Below, in pieces: positions 1-11,470 of a stretch of DNA of 64,000 nt. Position 1 is the first letter of the stretch; each line of letters begins with the position of its first letter. The DNA lies in the NCBI RefSeq assembly GCF_019279795.1, contig NC_056740.1, forward strand, positions 224,801,774-224,865,773, in the 5' to 3' direction. The notes below the pieces were generated by a model. That model did no database searches, was not told the origin of the DNA, and saw nothing but the letters and a program-made list of their open reading frames with translations. This stretch comes from Protopterus annectens (lineage: Eukaryota; Chordata; Ceratodontiformes; Protopteridae). Both the position numbers and the translations under genes were made by a program.

Positions 1-668
1 CTAGGAGTTAGATTGATCTAGTCAAGTAGCAGTGAGTGGAGGTGAGTACTTGCTGTTCTAAAATGCACTTTTATGATCCTTTTATATTGTTTGCCTTAAA
101 CAGGCTGGTTTAAAATTAAACAGTATGTATATTTTCCACACCTACTTCTAAATATATAAAAGCTGATATGTTTAACATTGTTAAAATATTTCTGATTTTT
201 TGTTACTGAAGATCACTTGTCTGTGACAAATAAAGGCATGTTGCTTTGAAACACTACCTGGGTTTTATGATTTTTGGAAATTATTGTGACTGAGCTCATT
301 AACGAAGTTTTAAGACTACAAGTTTCTCTGGCTTTTTTTTTTGTTATATAATCAGGCTATCCTGCTTGGCAGGCAGAAGTGTATATTTTCATTTGTACCT
401 CTTAATGCCTGATGTCAGTTAACTAAAGTTACTATTAGATTGCTGCTTTTAAAGCCAGATAAGCAGAAATTTAATATGCTTTGTAGAAAATAAACAGAAC
501 AGTACATGAGTAAGGATGCACAAACAATCTGAAATCTTTTTAATGTAGCTTGTGTAACATTACAGGTTCACCAGCTACACAGAACAGAGAGTGTGGGTTG
601 AATGTGCATATCTGTCTTGTGACATTATAATAATTTGTGAGAATCATAAACTCTCTAGCATTATTATT
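1..668. other. AT-rich sequence, nothing recognised
   Basis: No open reading frame, RNA gene or repeat was recognised here. There is an AATAAA at about 231 and a GGTGAGTA string near 40 that resembles a splice donor. Neither is supported by a coding exon, so I do not call a gene. Confidence 0.5.
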
Positions 669-779
669 GGTTCATAGATTCATACTAGGCTATCTGCCCT
701 AGGGCATTTATAAGCCTAGCCAGAGTGTTTGGCTTTTGCCACCCATTTTCAATTAATTTTGCTATGCCCTTTTTTGAGG

Positions 780-3560
780 TTAGTATACTGTGCCTCTGTC
801 TAACAGTGACACAGAAGTGATATCCGGGGTAAACCTATGATCTCCCATCCACTCATCAAGATTCCTCTTGAAGAGAATCAATGAGGGAGTCTGCCTAACC
901 TGGACTGGGATTTTATTCCAGAGTGAAGGGAGCCTCTGGGTTATGAATCTGTCCCTCCAGCATGTCCTCTTTATTTCAGTGCTGAGGTTCAAGTCTCTCG
1001 AGCACATAGCTCGATGGGATTTGGATTTTCTGAGGTGCAGCATGTCCATTAATTCCGGGTTGGACATGGCTTTATACATCAGGCACAGATCGCCTCTGAG
1101 CAGGCGGTTTGCCACTGAGTAGAGCTGGAGTTTCTTTAACCGGGCAGCATATGGCATCTGTTTGAGCCCTTTGATCCTGTTGGTGAGGTACTTTTGGGGT
1201 CTTTCCAGTTGCTGCAGGTGTCTGGTAAGGTACATCCCAAAAGGGGCATTGTACTTAATTATGGGCCTGATGAGGGATGAGTAAAGAGGCACGATGACCT
1301 CCCCTGATCTAGATGTGAATCCCTTCATGATTAGGTGGGCTATATAAAATGCTTTTCTAACCACTTTGGCCACATGGTTGTCAAATGAGAGATTGCTATC
1401 AACTTGGGTCCCCAGGTCCCTAATTACTTCTTCTGTACTTAATGGATTACCACCTATGTGGTAATTTGTGGGCACTTTGTTTTTGCCAAAGGGGATGACT
1501 ATACACTTTTTGGCATTTAGCTTGAGGCCATGGCTCTAGCACCAGTTGTCTGTTTCTATGAGGCCCTTTTGGAGGATGCTTGTGTCAGCTGGAGAGTCAA
1601 TTATGGAGCTCAGTTTGCAGTCATCTGCAAACTTGGTCAACTACAGTCCTTCCGTGTTGGCCTGTACCTCCAAGAAATATATACCAAACAAGAGAGGTCC
1701 CAGGACTGAGCCTTGTGGGAAGCCCCTTTTTACTGGTTTGGAGTCTGACATGGCTCCAGCAATTCTAACCATGTGGGTTCTGTCCTTGAGCCAGTTTGCA
1801 ACCCATCTAGTGACATAGGGGTTTATATTTAAGCTGGTGAGCTTATCTATAATGCCCGAGTGGGGTATTGTATTGAAGGCTTTTGCGAGGGCCAGGTAGG
1901 CTGTATGGACCACCTTCCCCTCGTCAATGGCCTTGGTGACTGTTTCAAAGAAATCAACCAGGTTTAAGAGGCAGGATCTGTCCTTAACAAAGCCAAACTG
2001 GGTAGGATCCAGTGTCTGTAGGTCCCCAATATCTTTATTTATGAGGTCCATGATGATCCTTTCCATAGCTTTGCAGACCAAGCTAGTCAGGCTTATGGGG
2101 CAATAGTTTCCAGGATCCGTTGAGGCACTACCTTTGTGGAGAGGGACCACTTTTACTGTACACCACTCTTTGGGTACATATCCTGTAGTAAGGCTGAGAT
2201 TAAACAGTAGTTTTATGTTTGGGTTTAGCTCTTCTTGGAGTTCATGTAGAATGCAGCCCGGGACACCGTCTGGTCCCATTGGTGCTGTGTTTTTTGCTTT
2301 GTAGAGGACGGCTCTTACCTGAGCATCTGAGATGTCAAGGGGGCAGCACTCTGCTGGGATAGATATTTGCCCTTTGGTGGGAGAAGTTTGCGCTGAACCT
2401 GTCAGCTAGGATGTTGGCAATGTCTGTAGGTTTGGTGTATTTTTTGTCATTTTGGACTTATTCTGAGCATATCTGGGAATTCCCACCCAGGTTCCTAACA
2501 TAACTAAAGAAAGCCTTGTGATTATCCTTAGTGTCCTGTGCAATTTTTCTTTCTAAGCTGCCCTTAGATGATTTTATGAGTGCCTGTAGTTTTTTGCTAT
2601 TACTGATCAGAGATGCCTTCCCTTTTTGGGATTTTGCTCTATCATGTAGTAGCTTCCTCCTTCTATTGTATAGTTTGTTTATGTCTGGGGTCCACCAGAC
2701 AGGACGTCTGCCTTTGGAGGATTGGGTCTTGGTTTTATTTGGGATTGCATGATTCATAGAATGCATTTATAAAGGATTCTGTGGTCTGAGCCGTATTTTC
2801 CACAGGCCCGGGGGCTTTGAAGGATTCCACCTTGGTTTTGAGGAGTGTGAAATTTGCTTTAGAGAAGTTTTTCACTGTGGTTTTCTGGGTAGGGGGTGGG
2901 GTCGGGATGTGAATATCCAGTGATATTAGTTTATGGTCTGATCTTGGCAGTGAGGGATACACTTCTGGTCTGGAGCATAGAGTGCCCATGTTGGTGATGA
3001 TCAGGTCCAGTATGTTTTCCCCTCTTGTGGGAGTGGTAACAAGCTGTTCCATAGCATTTGAGTTTATAAATTCTAGGAAACTTTGGGCTAGGGTGTTGGA
3101 GCTAGAGTAATGCTCCCAGTCTATGTTTGGGTAGTTGAAGTCGCCCAATATAATGGTATTTGGAGAGACCTTCATATTTTCCAGTGTTCACAGGAAGGCT
3201 GAGTGGGGTTCCTGGGTTTGGGAGGGTGGTCTGTAGCAGGCTATAAACTGGAAGGCAGTTTTACCCACTGTTAGTTGCACATGGATAGTCTCTGATGCTT
3301 TGTGCTGTGCCACCAACCTGGAGGTGTGGGTATCTTTCACGAATATTGATACTCCCCCTCCTTTTGTGGTTCGGTCCAAGTTTTGGGGCTGAAAAGCATA
3401 GTATGAGGTATAACCTGGTAGTGCTGTGGTGCTGTCGGGAGCCTTGAACCAGGTTTCTGTTACTGCACAGATATCGATGTTCTCCATGCTAAGGAGAGTT
3501 TTGAGTGCGTGCATCTTGAGGTTTAGACTTCTGGCATTGAGTAGCATTACTCTTAGTTTC
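780..3560 (-). pseudogene. CR1-A ORF2: APE endonuclease + reverse transcriptase, broken
   Basis: Reading down from 3547, the endonuclease shows LLNARSL, VTETWF, GGGVSIFV, then in another frame LGDFNYPN, LDLIITN and SDHKL, which are the APE-type metal and catalytic motifs. A linker with RRPVWWTP and LYNRRR follows (2458-2766). RT is at 1641-2279, with NYCPISLTS and RGFPQGSVLGPLLF. The C-terminal part runs to 780. Motif A reads YLALAKAFNT, so the catalytic Asp of the expected YLDxAKAF is Ala. The FADD box survives at about 1612-1623 but in a different frame from the rest of RT. At least four frame breaks separate the pieces. Family assignment is secure; activity is very unlikely. Confidence 0.92.
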
Positions 3561-3576
3561 TTATCCCTTGTGATAC

Positions 3577-4553
3577 CTATGGAGGTGGGTTTGTCTTTTG
3601 AGCCTTGCCTAAAAAAGGCACTATGGGGTTAGCAAGAGCCTTTGCCAATATCTGAAAGCCCAGGGGTGACAGGTGCAAGCCATCCCTAGCGAAGCATTGT
3701 GGCTTGTCGAGCATGTCATCCCAGGCTGACAGGCATTGGATCCCCTTTGAATGACACCAATACTTAAGCCAGTTGTTGAAATTGATCATCTTGTCTTCAT
3801 ATTGTGGCATCATTCTTGGTAAGGGTAAGATGCTGCTCAAGGTCAGGTTCACACCGGCCTGGGCTACATGATCAGAGAGCTCCTCTATGTCTCTTTTCAT
3901 GTAGTCCAGGGAGGTACATCTCAGGTCATTCACACCAGCATGGACAATGACTGAGTCATATTTGTACTTGCCTTGGAGTGACCTGAGTGCTTGTGTTATG
4001 TGCCAGATCCTAGCGCCCGATAGGCAGCTCACCATGACCTTCTCCTTGTTCAGTTTGGTGAGTGGGACGTCAGTGTGCCTGACAATAGAGTCACCTATTA
4101 CAAGTGTATCAGGTGTGTTGTTTAGCCTTAAGGGCTATGACTGTTCGGCACATTGGCTTTGTGAGCTATGTGTTGCACATGTTTTGTTTTGGGGTAGCGG
4201 TTGCTTGGGTGTCTGCTTTGGAGGTCTCTGCTGCTCATGCAGATTTTTATTTAGAGCCTTCGAGTATGTTTTTGTGTGTTTATGTGTTTGGTTTGCTGTC
4301 GTGGTAGGTCTATGTGAGACTGGAATTGTAGTTAGTGTGGTTTCCTTCTCCTCCTGACTGGTTATGCCAGTACTGAGTTGAGAGAGCTTAGCCTCCAGTT
4401 TGGCTATATGGTTGCATCTCTCACATGTGCTGGAATTTGTTGGGAGGAGGACAGGGTTGTCTGTGTACATGAGGCAGTTGTAACATTTTGCCTCAAGATT
4501 CCCAGATTCACCACCTGGACTGGAGAGGAGATTGACAACTGACCTTTGGACAT
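3577..4553 (-). pseudogene. CR1-A ORF1: Cys-pair N-terminus + SGNH/esterase domain, broken
   Basis: The start ATG at 4551-4553 reads MSKGQLS, as in copy B. The N-terminal part (4135-4470) has CERC and a short heptad-like stretch (IAKLEAKLSQL) followed by a basic Pro/Thr/Gln-rich linker. The esterase part (3577-4035) carries SCLSGAR, HAGVNDL and DGLHLSPLG, the G, GxND and DxxH blocks of SGNH hydrolases. The GDS block is recognisable in nucleotides near 4085 but out of frame. CR1 ORF1 esterases are thought to help RNP or membrane association during retrotransposition. Frame changes split it into at least three pieces. Confidence 0.88.
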
Positions 4554-4886
4554 GCTAGAATAGTACTGGGAATTCCTTTATAATTGAAAAAAGGGCCAAT
4601 GGGGAACAAGGTACTCAAGGGGAGTTTGTGAGGGTGTAGTGCTTTTAATTTTTTAGTGCTGACTTATATAATTGCTTTAGTGAACAAGTGCCAGGTAACT
4701 TAAATGCAATGTATTACAGGTAACTTAAATGCAAAAATGACAAACAGTAACTTTCTTTCAAGTGAAACAAGGAAATAAGTACAGTAAGCAATGCAGATAT
4801 CACTAGGGATCCACAGAAGCGCTGAAAAGCCGCATTTTAGGTGGAATTAGCGTTTCAGGGAAATAACAAGCAAACAATAACAAGCA

Positions 4887-5795
4887 TACAAACAAAGCTA
4901 GATTCAGCAGGCCTGGATCTAGTCTATGCTACAGCAAACAAGATGTACCAATTTCAGTAAGAAACAGTTCAAATATGCAAGCACTATAAGCCTTTAACCA
5001 GAAATTCCCAGATCAGAAGGGCAGAGGCCAGCCTCTCCTCCCACAAGAGTGCAGACCACGAACCTTCTTAATATAAAATAACTGGCCTGAAGCCCAAGTG
5101 CTTAAACCAGAACTAATAAACTTTTAGGATAACAGACACTGAGCCCTCAGTCAGCAGTTCCCAACTTAGAAAGATGTAAGCTACCTGTCCTGCCACCACA
5201 GTGCAGGCCACAAACCTTCCTAATGTAAAACAACTTGTCTGAAGCCCAGGTGCTTAATCCAAAAGACTTAGAATGATAGTTACACTTTAATCAAGTTACT
5301 ACCAAGCAGTAATAAATACAATTGAATACTTTAAAGAATGCCTGGATTAGTGCTCAAGTTATACAAACAAAGCTAGATTCAGCAGGCCTGGATCTAGTCT
5401 ATGCTACAGCAAACAAGGTGTACCAATTTCAGTAAGAAGCAGTTCAAATATGCAGGCACTATAAGCCTTTAACCAGAAATTCCCAGCTCAGAAGGGCAGA
5501 GTCCAGCCTCTCCTCCCACAAGAGTACAGACCACGGACCCTCTTAATGTAAAATAACTGGCCTGAAGCCCAAGTGCTTAAACCAGAATTAATACACTTTT
5601 AGAATAACAGACACTGAGCCCTCAATCATCAGTTCCCAACTTAGAAGGATGTAAGCTACCTGTTCTGCCACCACAGTGCAGACCACAAACCTTCTTAATG
5701 TAAAACAACTGGTCTGAAGCCCAAGTGCTTAAACTAAAAGGCTTAGAATGAGTTACACCAAGCAGTAATAAATACAATTGAGTACTTTTAAGATG
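4887..5795 (-). repeat. 475-bp tandem monomers in the CR1-A 5' region
   Basis: The string AAAGCTAGATTCAGCAGG recurs at about 4894 and 5369, and the whole intervening sequence repeats with a 475-bp period for two copies, the distal one incomplete. Each monomer also contains a diverged internal repeat offset by about 152 bp (GCAGACCACGAACCTTC at 5051 against GCAGGCCACAAACCTTC at 5203). The array sits directly upstream of ORF1 on the element's own strand. Copy B has the same arrangement with the same period, so it is a property of the element. A promoter role, as for monomers of some mammalian L1s, is inference. Confidence 0.85.
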
Positions 5796-5839
5796 ACGCA
5801 AAAGCAACTGAGTACTTTTAAGATGACGCAAAAGCAAAA
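5780..5839. repeat. 30-bp tandem duplication
   Basis: GAGTACTTTTAAGATGACGC plus ten further bases occurs twice in direct succession (period 30) at the point where the CR1-A monomer sequence ends. It may mark a replication-slippage event at the 5' junction of the element. Confidence 0.85.
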
Positions 5840-5976
5840 TAAAGTAGGAAGAAACACAAATACAGTAAAAGCAGATAACATTTTTTTTTTGAGTGAGCAA
5901 ATGAGATGGGCCCAGGAGGAGTATCCAAGTGCAAATTTACAAGAGGGGCGGGCAGTTTCAAAGCCACCAAGACCTA

Positions 5977-6523
5977 CTGAAAAAACAGAGTCGCAACTTC
6001 CAGCTAGATATTGCTCAATGCAACACAAACAAATTAATTTAAATTGTGTATTATTTGAAAAAAGTGCAGATACAAATTTACTTAACTTCACTTATGCATT
6101 CAGTTGATTGTATGCAGGTCTTAGCTGGCCAAAGCTCACAGTTTAAACAGAAAATAATTCACTGTACCACTTGTATAAGACAGAAACTGAATAACAATGA
6201 AGTAAACTACCCCCACTTATCACTGGCTATGCAGGTTTTTTAACAAGCCTTAACTGAAAAAACAGAGTCACAACTTCCAGCTAGATATTGCTCAATGCAA
6301 CTCAAACAAATTAATTTAAATCGTGTATTATTTGAAAAAAGTGCAGATACAAATTTACTTAACTTCACTTATGCATTCAGTTGATTGCATGCAGGTCTTA
6401 GATGGCCAAAGCTCATAGTTTAAACAGAAAATAATTCACTGTACCACTTGTGTAAGACAGAAATTGAATAACAATGAAGTAAACTACCCCCACTTATCAC
6501 TGGCTGTGCAGGTTTTTTAACAT
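5977..6523. repeat. 277-bp tandem duplication, two copies
   Basis: The segment starting CTGAAAAAACAGAGTC at 5977 is repeated from 6254 with only a few substitutions. Both copies end in GGTTTTTTAACA. The unit is AT-rich, has no credible ORF and is not the CR1 monomer. The open frames that cross it on both strands are incidental. Confidence 0.9.
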
Positions 6524-7100
6524 ATTGTGCTCATGCCAGAAACAAAAGGAAGTAAAATGAGGTGTCTATGTAAAAACGTCACATTGTCCGGGAAGTAGGA
6601 CAGGTAAGTATTCTAACCAATAAAACTGCATGAAGTCACAGAATATTCATGCCAAATGTAAGTGTAACTGATAAAATTTAGATGACTGTGCTAAACTTTA
6701 AGGGAAAATTTAAAGTACAAGGAATGGTTCAATGATACTTTGATTAACCAATTAGAAAATTTTAGAAGCACAGGATATGGTGATCAGGAAACTGATGATT
6801 AACAGATAAAGTGACTAGAACTGCATTCACTGGCTGCCCATTTTGAGCTCTCAGGAATGATAAGCATTATTCTTAGCTGCTTTTTGTTTGCTCTGGTGTC
6901 TTACAACTTCCAGTTTACTTACAATGAATGAAGACAATAAGATTCTGACAAGAATGCTATACTGAAAATATAGGTCAGGTATAAGGGAGATTTCTTATTT
7001 TTTGTGATGAAGATTGCCAAAATTTGTGGTATGTAGGTATACAGCAGTTTGTCCATTCATCCAACCATCAAATCCTGCACACTACTGAATCTCTTCCTTC
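6524..7100. other. AT-rich sequence, nothing recognised
   Basis: No ORF above background, no recognised repeat family and no RNA gene seen between the 277-bp duplication and the tandem array that follows. Confidence 0.5.
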
Positions 7101-7810
7101 ACAGATCTCTTGAAGCCAGTTGAAGTTTGTAGGAAAAAGCAAAGTTTAAGAATAGCAATGATGTTCTTTCCTTAGTCATGTTTTTTTTAGGCCATCAAAA
7201 GGTTGGAAAAAAGGACTAAAATACACCTGCAGCATCTATAGCCTTCATAGCTTCTATGTGCCTAGTGAACCTGAGATCCCCAGTATAACTTATTTTTTCC
7301 TGTATATTTAGTACACTGTAGTCCTGGTGAGTTGGGATGTATTGAAAGGATGCAGGAAAAAAGCAAAGTTGAAGAGTAACACAGAATGTCTTTCCCTACT
7401 CAAGAGTTTTGCTCAGGCCATCACTGGATGAAAAGGTTGTTTAAAAACTTTGAAATGCACCTTAGAGCATCTAGAACCCCTATGGCTTTGGGGGCTTAGA
7501 AGCTTGCAGACCATTGACTCAATGCATTTACTTATTCCACAGTTATTACAGACCTGGTCAGTTATAATGTGTTGAAATGATGTAGGAAAAATCAAACATG
7601 AAGAACAGGACTGAATTTTGTCTCTTAAATCAGGATTTTTTCAGGCCATTGTGGTTATTAAAAAATATATTTTAAATGTACTTTAGAATATCTAGGACCT
7701 GCCATGACTTGGCTTAATGCAGTTATTTCCTCAACAGTTATCAGAGGGTAGTCTTGCCTAGCTAAGATGTGTTGAATGTATGAATGCATGAAAAATACTG
7801 AGAAATAAAA
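7100..7810. repeat. Diverged tandem array, ~205-230-bp unit, ~3.5 copies
   Basis: The anchor (G)(T/C)AGGAAAAA-(A)-GC/TCAAA recurs at about 7129, 7352, 7582 and, weakly, 7786. Each is preceded by a GTTGAA/ATTGAA string and followed about 60 bp later by a TTTTTTAGGCCAT/TTGCTCAGGCCAT/TTTCAGGCCAT block and then GCATCTA(T/G)A. Spacing is 223, 230 and 204 bp. The copies are clearly diverged, so the array is old. No coding content. Confidence 0.75.
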
Positions 7811-7961
7811 CAAACTGTGAGAAAAGGCCAGAATGAGGGTGTGGGGAGGCACTGGATTATGTGTATGCAGGGGGGATAGTAGGCAATGTGGTCCACTGTA
7901 GAACTTGAGTAAGGCACCACTACATCTAAGGCCATCCCTGGCTGTAGGTTTGTCTTAGAAG

Positions 7962-7964
<3 letters not shown>

Positions 7965-8053
<89 letters not shown>
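7965..8053. repeat. (AC)n microsatellite
   Basis: An almost pure AC dinucleotide run of roughly 85 bases, reading as a Cys-Val ORF on the opposite strand, which is an artefact. Confidence 0.98.
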
Positions 8054-8055
<2 letters not shown>

Positions 8056-8151
8056 CTTGTAATATGCATTAAGTTCTCATCAGAAAATGAAAACAGAGAT
8101 AATCCAGAAAGCTCGAGTCAAGTCTTTTAGTCCACCTATGACCCAGGAGAT

Positions 8152-8766
8152 GAAAGGACTAACACGAAGAAAAATCACTTTAGCTACCAAATCTAGGGGA
8201 GTGTCTCTCTGAAATACTATCTGTGACAGGAATAAATACACCTTGTTGAAGTTTCAAGTAGTTTATTCAGTTAAGTAGGTAGATGGACAAATGTTCTTGC
8301 TCTAATACATTACAGTCAACAGGTCAGTTATTTAAAGGCAGTTACAGACAATGGTGGGAGGTCCAGGGGAGCCAGTCCAAAAGCTTAGAAGTTAGCACCT
8401 TATCTGAATAATTCTGAAAGACCCATGAGGGTTTACCATCTCAGCAGCCTGTGGAACTTTATTAATATTAAATAAGGGACTAACTTCTAAGTTTTGGGAT
8501 TGAATCCTTGTTTTTCCATCTCCCAGATTTTGCTCCAATCAGCTCCCCTGGACCCTCCCACCATTGTCTGTAACTGACTTTAAATAACTAACCTGTTGAA
8601 TGTAATGTATTAGAACAAGAACACTCAGCCATCTACCTACTTAACTAAATACACTACTTGAAACTTCAACAAGGCATCTTTATTCATCCCACAAGGAGAG
8701 TATCAGAACGAGAGAGAGTCTCCTAGATCATCTTGCTAAAGTGATTTTATCTGGATTAATCCTTTG
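8152..8766. repeat. Long inverted repeat (foldback), ~0.6 kb
   Basis: Left arm 8152-8396 is the imperfect reverse complement of right arm 8480-8766, with an ~83-bp loop. Diagnostic matching pieces are AAGTAGGTAGATGG at about 8272 with its complement at about 8628, ACAGACAATGGTGGGAG at 8346 with its complement at about 8555, and AAAATCACTTTAG at 8171 with its complement near 8735. The right arm carries about 45 extra bases. There is no ORF. It could be a non-autonomous DNA element or two PLE-like ends in head-to-head array. No convincing target-site duplication was found. Confidence 0.8.
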
Positions 8767-9414
8767 TACTCTGCTTCTCAGAGATAAGAGAAATAATCAT
8801 TAAGGAAAGAAGAGGGCAGACATTTTTAAATAATGGCATTGCATGCTCAACCTTTTTCCTCCTATAATATTTTGTTACCATTTTCTGTGGCAAGGGTCGG
8901 TCAACTTTATGATGTACTGTTCATGGGTGGGACATAAGTACTGACTTTTTTAAGGAGTCTGTGGTGTGCGTGCATCTTTCTGTTTTTGTGTGGACAGCTG
9001 TAGATTCCTGATGCCCCAGTGAAGACCTCTGCAACATTTTTTTAGAAGTTTTTGTAGTTCATTTTATTTGATAATTTTTATGTGTTCATGTAGAATAGTT
9101 ACATTTATTTTTATTTGCAGTTAGCAGGGAAGAAATGACAGAGGTATCTTTGTGCTACAATTACTAGATCTATTGATGTAGGTAATGCAATATTTACAAT
9201 GGGCATGCTGATTGCTGTGTACAATCAGAGTGCAGGTTTTTAAACCTGTTTTACTACAGCATTATTATCCTGGTTTACCATCACAATTATGAGTGTAGGT
9301 TCAGTGACCACGGGATGTCGAATTACCGTTGACTGAATCCCGTGTTGACAAACATTCAGGTGTGTGAGTCCCTGTTCAGCGAGTGTACTGTGCATTCGCA
9401 CATATGTGGTCGAT
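8767..9414. other. No recognised feature
   Basis: AT-rich sequence without a supported ORF or repeat. Some imperfect dyads occur near 9300-9340 (CACGGGAT/ATCCCGTG). Confidence 0.4.
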
Positions 9415-9590
9415 CTTATAACTAGAGATTGCAGTACAGTGGGGATTGGGAAATTTACCCTTTTCCTTACTGTACTGCGATCTCAGAGTTGGAATATATA
9501 ATTTGCAGGGGGTGTGGAGGACACAACCCCCCATGGGATGGTGCAGAGGGGCTTGCCCCCCCCCCCCCCGCAAAAACATTTAGTTCAGTG
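9415..9590. repeat. Foldback-family hub fragment
   Basis: Contains the hub shared with the elements at 12705-13136, 42347-42744 and 55905-56402: GATCTCAGAGTTGGAATATAT, TTGCAGGGGGTGTGG and a GGGGCTTGCCCCC palindrome followed by GCAAAAACAT. A 15-bp inverted pair (AGATTGCAGTACAGT at 9425, ACTGTACTGCGATCT at about 9468) forms the centre. Outer arms were not identified here, so this may be a truncated member. Confidence 0.65.
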
Positions 9591-10388
9591 TTGTGCAGTA
9601 TGTTTGTACTGCCTACAACTAGAACTTACATTTCTGGTTTGAAAGGTGTAGGAGAAACAGTATCAAATAATGACGAATTTGAATAATTGGCATGATGTTG
9701 AACATACTGACCTAGTCAGTGTTCTGTGTTCGGTGTTGTGGTTTGATGCAATTAATGTTTTTTGTTTTGTCCATCACAATTTTGATAGTAAACCTATTAT
9801 CCTAATATTACTCATCTCAGGGGAACTCTTCTTCTTCCAGGAACTGGTAATAAACGTCTTTTCCAAAATAGCAGGATATTTAATACATTTCTCTATTACT
9901 TCTCCAGTATAATTAGTGGGTCAAGCCAAGGGAGGTGCTGAGAACATCCATAAAATTCTACAGGGAGTGTATAATTATTTATATCAACATTGCCATCCAA
10001 AGAAACATCCTCATTCCTGCTTCCATAGATATTTGGATTCTAACCTCGATCTCCCATGCAAGTCTAAATTTGTTGGTGAACTGAGGCCTGGAACCTTTAA
10101 GTATCTCATAAATCTTTAAAGAATTTCCATTGCCTCCTTCTAAATCCCCCTTGAAACAGTCCATAATTGTATCCATAGGGGCTAGTCTGCCTTAAAAGAA
10201 GACTCTATTTTCTTACTACGAAATTACCACAGAATTAGATGATACGAGTCTTCATTCCCCTGAGCTGCTTCAAATGTTCTTTGAAGATCATTCCATGTCC
10301 TCATCCAATCTCCCAACCATAACTGTTTCCAGAATTTTAACGTGTGACACATGTACACAGGCAGGCAGACAGACATACATAGACATGG
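9591..10388. other. No recognised feature
   Basis: Several short open frames occur but none resembles a known domain. A CAGGCAGACAGACATACATAGACAT imperfect tetranucleotide tract lies just before CR1-C. Confidence 0.4.
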
Positions 10389-11302
10389 CTAACGAAGTTC
10401 GCAGATGACTGCAAACTAGGAGCCATAATCGAAACTCATAACGTTGTGGACATCCTACAAAAGGGCCTCACTGAGACATGCCTGGTGTCAAAGCCATGGC
10501 CTTAAGCTCAATGCCAAAAAGTGCATTGTCATCCCCTTTGGTAAAAACTCTGTACCCATGAATTACAACATAAGCGGTAGTATACAGATGGACAGTAGTC
10601 TCTCCTTTGATAATCACATCGCCACAGTGGTCAGGAAATCCTTCTACATGGCACACCTCATCACAAAAGGTTTCTCATCCAGAAAAAAAGAGGTCATTGT
10701 TCTCCTCTACTCATCACTCATTAGACCCATTATAGAGTACAACGCCCCTTTTGGTATGTACCTCACAAGACATCTACAACTGGAAAGGCCGCAGAAATAC
10801 CTCACAAAGAGGATTACTGGCCTCAAACAGATGCCCTACGCAGACCGTCTCAAAAAACTCCAGCTTTACTGCGTCGCATATCGCCTACTCAGAGGTGATC
10901 TCTGCCTAACATACAAAGCTATGTCAAACCCAGAGCTGTTGGACGTGCTCCACTTAAAGAAATCCCAATCCCACTGAGCTACACGCTCTAGAGACCTAAA
11001 CCTTGTCACCACAATAAACAGAACATGCCGGAGGGATAAATTCCTGTCCCAGACACTTCCCATACTCTGGAATAAACTACCTATCTATATCAAACAAAGC
11101 TCCTCATTAGCACTCTTGAAGAAAAATCTTGATGATTGGATGGGAAATAGGAAATTCACCCCGGGGATCACCTCTGTGGCTCTGCTCGACAGTGGACAGG
11201 AAAATTATTTTCTTGGGTGGCAAAAGCCAGGATACCTTTTTGGCTGGGCTTGTATAGGCCCCAGGGCTGATAGTCTAGTACCTACCTATGAACCTATATA
11301 TA
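10389..11302 (+). mobile_element. CR1 LINE copy C, 5'-truncated
   Basis: Starts inside RT at the catalytic box (LTKFADDC) and continues through the RT thumb region and C-terminus. The frame 10444-10977 reads LNAKKCIVIPFGKNS, DSSLSFDNHIATVVRKSFY, EYNAPFGMY and LLRGDLCL, each matching copies A, B and D. It ends in the CR1 tail (CTAGTACCTACCTATGAACC). 5' truncation of this kind is the usual result of incomplete target-primed reverse transcription. A stop follows SHW-equivalent codon 10975, so the C-terminal piece (11116 on) is in a broken frame. Confidence 0.92.
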
Positions 11303-11470
11303 CATGTTAGCATAAAAATGGTGCCTGTTACATTTTTTTCAGTGTGTGCTTCAAGGCAGTTTAATATGCTGTTGTAAAGCAGCAAAATTCTTTTACAGGG
11401 CAATATTTGTACATTAATACACTGTGGAGAATGTTTTCTTTCCAACAGGGTAAGAATATATATTTTGCTT

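Larger units (their letters stand above)
669..5795 (-). mobile_element. CR1 LINE copy A, near full length
   Basis: A non-LTR retrotransposon of the CR1 clade lies on the minus strand. The 3' end (669-780) is the CR1-type tail 'CCTAGTATGAATCTATGAACC'-like sequence, followed inward by the RT C-terminus, RT, linker, APE endonuclease, an ORF1 with an SGNH/esterase fold, and a 5' region built of repeated monomers. Order and strand agree along the whole 5.1 kb, and the same order is seen in copy B on the other strand. It is broken by stops and frameshifts in every ORF and therefore looks inactive. Replication would be by target-primed reverse transcription. Its true 5' limit is uncertain because the monomer sequence fades near 5795. 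Confidence 0.93.

Noticed and set aside
1..260. 3' exon of a host gene (donor-like GGTGAGTA and an AATAAA)
   Set aside because: No coding frame or acceptor site supports it; both strings are common by chance in AT-rich DNA.
7100..7810. CRISPR array
   Set aside because: Repeats are long and diverged with no constant short repeat/spacer structure, and the genome is clearly a vertebrate.
7762..8052. Cys-Val repeat protein on the minus strand
   Set aside because: Translation of the (AC)n tract; the same applies to His-Thr frames at 15562-16202 and 41406-41675.
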